Assembly (NCBI RefSeq): GCF_964340395.1
Contig: NC_135561.1
Span: 23,938,986 to 24,002,985, forward strand
From: Glandiceps talaboti
Taxonomy: Eukaryota; Hemichordata; Enteropneusta; Spengelidae
DNA length: 64,000 nucleotides
Direction: 5' to 3'
Shown: positions 60,101 through 64,000 of the stretch, piece by piece
Position numbering within the stretch: the first letter of the stretch is position 1
Layout of the letters: the number at the start of each line of letters is the position of its first letter
Notes under the pieces: model-generated
What the model was told of the DNA's origin: nothing
Database searches by the model: none
What the model saw: only the letters and a program-made list of their open reading frames with translations
Position numbers and translations under genes: made by a program

Positions 60101-61251
60101 CACATTATTTCCTCTGGGTCAAAATATTTACTAGCAATTTGGCTAATTTGCCCTAAAATTTATTAGCCAAACCAGACTTTCAATTAGCCAAACTTTTGCG
60201 ATAAAAATGAACCTATATAAATAAAGACAATAACGCAAACTTGTATGTTTTTACTCTGTTCATTTACATACATTTTTCATGTCATGTTGGCAAACGTACG
60301 GTTCTCATCTTTGCTTCAAAGTTGTAGCACCAAACTTCGAGGTTTTAATCAGTTCTCATTGTAACTATTTTCTAAATCTCAATGTGCAGTGTGACCTGTG
60401 AAATTTGAATATGACCCATTGTATGCATAATGTTTCAACAGTTTCATGTGCCCCATGACCATTTCCTGACGTAGAGAGCATGTCTTGGGTAGTTTAGAAA
60501 CTATGCGATATTATTATTACTTATCCACGTGATTGGTTACTTATTAACAGATGTGGTGCGAAAGGGTTTCCATCGATAGAACAGCCATTATGGCAAAGCA
60601 TCTTCCCTCACGAGTGAAGCAATGATCGAATGGACCACATCGTTGGACAGTCTATGCTGAAAACTTCACTTAGATAAATTCAAACTGCTACGTCACCATT
60701 TCACTCTCACTAAAACTGAAACTTTTTCTTTTTTGAGCTTCGTTACTAGATCGAACGCATTACGTGAATTTACCGTTCACTACACCATGTTCTTCGTCCT
60801 ATTCGCACGTTATGTATCATTCAAGAATAAACGAATGTCTTCATGTATTACGAGTTAACAGTTCTCCTGCATAGTGGAAGGGCCCGGTAATAAAGACGAC
60901 TCATCTTCCATTGCCTCTTGCATGTGATGAACTACTTGATCAAATTTTACAAGCATGGATCGCATGATCAGATCCTGAAAGTTTTGCATTGGTGATGTAA
61001 CAATTTTATGATTTTTTAACTTTTGAGGAACGTACAATGTGTATACTTCCTTCTAAATGTAATACAATGTAGTTTAAATTACGGATATTCCACGTTGCGA
61101 CAAAGAAACCACAAACATTACGCATAGATTTTGTGGTGCCCTATTCTAAATTGTCTTCGCAAGTTTGGCTAATTGTATCAAAAATATTCTCGCCAAATGC
61201 AGATTTTATTTTTCGCATTTTGCGATTTGGCGAGTGGGCAGTGGAAACACT
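60101..61251. mobile_element. Insertion of 1.15 kb in the CATA repeat of family B
   Basis: This segment is absent from the intact B copy. It carries a minus-strand frame of 60 codons (60855-61037, MYVPQKLKNHKIVTSPMQNF) that looks protein-like but is unassigned. Related phrases near both ends (TTTGGCTAATTTGCC at 60140; TTTGGCTAATTGTATC at 61163) hint at a repeat. I see no clear terminal inverted repeats. It may be another element or captured host DNA. Confidence 0.45.
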
Positions 61252-62127
61252 GCATACATACATACATACATACATACATACATACATACATACATTCAAA
61301 ATAATGCACACACACATACACAATTTGATTTGATTAGAAATTGGTTGGATTTCGAATTCTTATAACTTTCATATAATTGTTTCAACTTTTATTGAAATAA
61401 ATAAAGAGTAACAATCCAAGATGCTTTGTTTGAAGCCATGATCTCAATAACTAACACTTTTTTCTTTTTTCTTTTCTTTTCTTTTTTGGTGGGTCATGGA
61501 TTCGCCTTGACTAACTGAAGATATCCAGGTGGAGAGGAAGACAACTCCAACAGACATTCCTACATTCATTATTTCCCTTACAAACCAACACTTACATCCT
61601 TGCTGATAAACAGACATTCGAACACATTACAGTCATCAACTTTACCAACAAACACTAATATCTAATATAATAACTCATATACTCACCAACCCTTCAAACA
61701 AACACTAACATATTTACTCCAGAAGGAGAAATCCCACTGATGGGAATTTGTTGAGTCTATTGTGAGCAATAGAATCAACTGGTCAGAATCGATCAACTGG
61801 CAAAAAACTGGCTAAGGCAGAAAATCAAAGGCAAAAACTAAAGGCAAACAAGACATATTGTCAAAAGTCTAAACAAAGAAAAACATTATAACACAAAGAA
61901 TATCAAACAATCACAATAGAAAACAAAAACAAATGAAATAATGACAACACACAAAAAATATTTACATCATAATCTTTATAGCAATTGGCAATTAACAATC
62001 AATGAGGAAAAATAACTAATTGCACATGTTCTGTTGTATTCCATCAAATCTCTGTAAGAACGAGAATATCAAAACTTTATCCTTACAGAAGGCATTCAGT
62101 TTAAATATGGTTATTTATAACTCACTA

Positions 62128-63976
62128 TTGATTTGCACGGTGTCCCTCAAGATTACAAAGTACTCCCCAGCATTCAATGCACACTCCACTTCAGCAACAG
62201 TAGACCACTTCGAAAATTTGCTCCACGATTTTGACAGGATTTTTAGCACAACTGAACTGAGGTTCAGTAGTGCTATATGGATCGCCCGGCGCCTGGCTGT
62301 CTGTCTGTCTGTATGTGTGTGTGTAAACAACGTAAAGTCAAAAACTGCTGAACTGATTGCCATGATATTTGGTGGGTTCATTACCTTGGGTGTCTAGTTG
62401 GTAAATTGTTCAAATCAAAATGATCGCACCACAGGTGTGTGATTTGGGTCAAAAAATGTGATTTTTGGCCAAAAGACTTAAACTCAGAAACTACTGGGCA
62501 GATTGATGCGAAAATTGGTGGGAACATTCTTAAGGGGGTGTAAAGTAAGATTTGTTCATGACATGATGAACAAATATCATCAGTGATATGCAAATTGGGT
62601 CTAAAAATGTGTCTTTTTGGTTAAAAATCTATCATTCCAAAAGTACTGAGCAGATTGGGCTGAAATTTAATGGGAATGTATCTAGGGATGTATGGAAGAA
62701 GATATATTAAACATACAATGATTCCATGAGTGATATGCAAATTAGGTGTAAAAATGTTCATTTTTGGTCAAAAACTTATATCTCAAAAAGTTACTTGGTC
62801 ACTGAGTCTGAAACTTGTTGAGATGTTTCTGAAAGTGTAATTATGCAGATTTTCTTCAAAACATTTTGACAAAATTGGCCCTAGCGACCATGACCACACC
62901 CTTAGCAGCAACCAAATAGCAATATATTTTGGTCAAATAACAACATCATCTGGTAGGCAAATGAGTAAACATTCAAAAAATGTATGCAAATCCCCTAGCA
63001 ACCATGACCACGCCCATAGCAACAGCCAAACGGTCGTGTATTTCACAAAGATAACAACAGGAATCAATAGACAATTGAATAAACATTCAAAAAATGTATG
63101 TAAATTTGCCTAGCAACATGTCCACGCCCATAGCAACAGCCAAATGATCACATATATTGCAAAGATAACAGTGATTAATAGACAATTGAATAAACATTCA
63201 AAAAATGTATGCAAATGTGCCTAGCAACAAGACCACGCCCATGGCAACAGCCAAATGATCACATATGTTGTGAAGATAACAACGGGGATTAATAGACAAT
63301 TGAATAAATATTCAAAAAATGTATGTAAATATTCCTAGCAACAAGACCATGCCATAGCAACAGCGAAATAATCACGTATATTTGAAAGATAATATCAGGA
63401 ATTCATACACAAGTGAACAAAAACATACAAAAATGTATGCAAATATATCTAACAACATGACCACGCCCATAGCAACAGTCAAATGATAGCACATATCGTA
63501 AAGATAGCAACATGGTTGGATAGGCAACTGGATAGTTATTCAACAAATGACCACTTATTGTTAGCATGGACTAGCATATGGATAAACTATTAGAAACTGT
63601 ACAGTTGTGCTACAACGCCATTGGCGGTATTTTTAGCTGTTTGAATTTTGTGTCTCCAAAATTGACTCGTGAAGATATTGCATTCCTAGAGGTACTGAAA
63701 AACGTCAATCCACCACTGACATACAAACAAATGAAGGAACATTTATATGAAGTAAACTTAAATAGTATCACCTATAAATGCATCTATGTCTTACCCTCTA
63801 CAGAGATTCACTGGTGCAAAATGGACATACAAATATACTACTCATGTCACAACACAGGCTTTCACTTTAGAAAGTATTCATTGATGTCATGCAAGCCCAA
63901 ATACAACTTTAAATTTGTTGGCAAGTGTAGAGGGAAGGTGACACCTGTTATGTTTCTTATATCAAACTGTGAGTGA
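62128..63976 (+). pseudogene. Unrecognised ORF split by family A; possible HTH transposase-like protein
   Basis: The left piece (62128-62243) ends HSTSATVDHFENLLHDFDRI. The right piece (63635-63976) begins in the same frame once the element is removed between T and T, and reads VSPKLTREDIAFLEVLKNVN then PPLTYKQMKEHLYEVN. The phrase pattern (I-A-F-x-E-x-L...N-P-P-L-T-Y-x-x-x-x-x-H-L) resembles the helix-turn-helix of Tc1-like or paired-type transposases. The right piece continues to a stop at 63974-63976 with several Cys. No splice sites are needed. Family unsure; function not assigned. Confidence 0.4.
62244..63634 (+). mobile_element. Family A element, full length, inserted in an open frame
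   Basis: This is a complete 1.39-kb copy: hairpin with loop TGAG, CTGT simple repeat, four internal repeats, about five 108-bp repeats, subterminal CAGTTGTGCTA (63601-63611 region) and tail CAACGCCATTGGCGGTATTT. Both flanks are T runs (GGATTT and TTAGCTG), so T-T insertion is consistent, but T runs blur the exact edge. Confidence 0.92.
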
Positions 63977-64000
63977 ACAGTAATATTCAACAAACTGTAC

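Larger units (their letters stand above)
55562..62112 (+). mobile_element. Family B element with three nested insertions
   Basis: The ends are those of the 2.0-kb copy at 9219-11212: hairpin CCTTCCGTAAGGAAGG at the left, CCTTACAGAAGG plus 20-nt tail at the right. Homology runs through 55562-56281, 57578-57666, 59746-60100 and 61252-62112. It is interrupted by family C (56282-57577), a block of about 2.1 kb containing family A (57667-59745), and a block of about 1.15 kb (60101-61251). Removing these leaves about 2.03 kb, against 1.99 kb for the intact copy. This shows the order of events: B first, then C, A-containing and third block. Confidence 0.85.

Noticed and set aside
1-64000. tRNA, rRNA or other structured RNA genes
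   Set aside because: I looked for tRNA-like arms and A/B boxes and for rRNA signatures and saw none. A covariance-model search could settle this.

Overview
This is animal nuclear DNA, not prokaryotic. The genes are broken into exons with GT-AG introns of 14 kb, the sequence is AT-rich, and roughly a third of the 64 kb is minisatellite array. A marine invertebrate fits best (hemichordate, amphioxus or similar), but I cannot name the species from sequence alone.

Host gene. One conserved gene crosses most of the window on the plus strand: an RRP1/Nop52 family protein (nucleolar rRNA processing). I find four exons (11722-11786, 25481-25676, 39801-39898, 54650-55280) whose phases join without a break. 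Its 5' and 3' ends appear to lie outside the window. A lone EGF-like exon lies on the minus strand at 8533-8652. Other coding remnants are a zinc-finger gene start at 17787-18886, a degraded unknown ORF at 29206-35257, a small pseudogene-like locus at 13241-14400, and an unknown ORF at 62128-63976 split by a mobile element.

Mobile elements. (i) A degraded L1/Tx1-like LINE (ORF1, endonuclease, RT) covers about 46.6-54.4 kb. A family A element and an opposite-strand CR1/L2-like LINE interrupt it, and a 52/51-bp array lies inside its RT. (ii) Three non-autonomous repeat families, called A, B and C here, share an unusual design: a 5'-terminal hairpin, a simple repeat, degenerate internal direct repeats of about 150 bp, a 3' subterminal inverted copy of the 5' end, and a short 3' tail (with a stem-loop in A and C) ending in T. 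They sit at T-T sites. This looks like Helentron-associated rolling-circle elements (HINE/DINE/pearl type). Two C insertions have inferable empty sites, and one B copy (55.6-62.1 kb) can be un-nested to the length of the intact B copy.

Tandem arrays. There are about eleven large arrays (units 25-61 bp, up to about 165 copies). Several are built from functional junctions: the 3' splice site of RRP1 exon 11722, a 3'-splice-site-like sequence before exon 25481, the 5' splice site of exon 39801, the RT core of the LINE, and the middle of the 30-kb ORF. The joint pattern, splice-site and coding minisatellites plus hairpin rolling-circle-like elements, is the most notable feature of the window.
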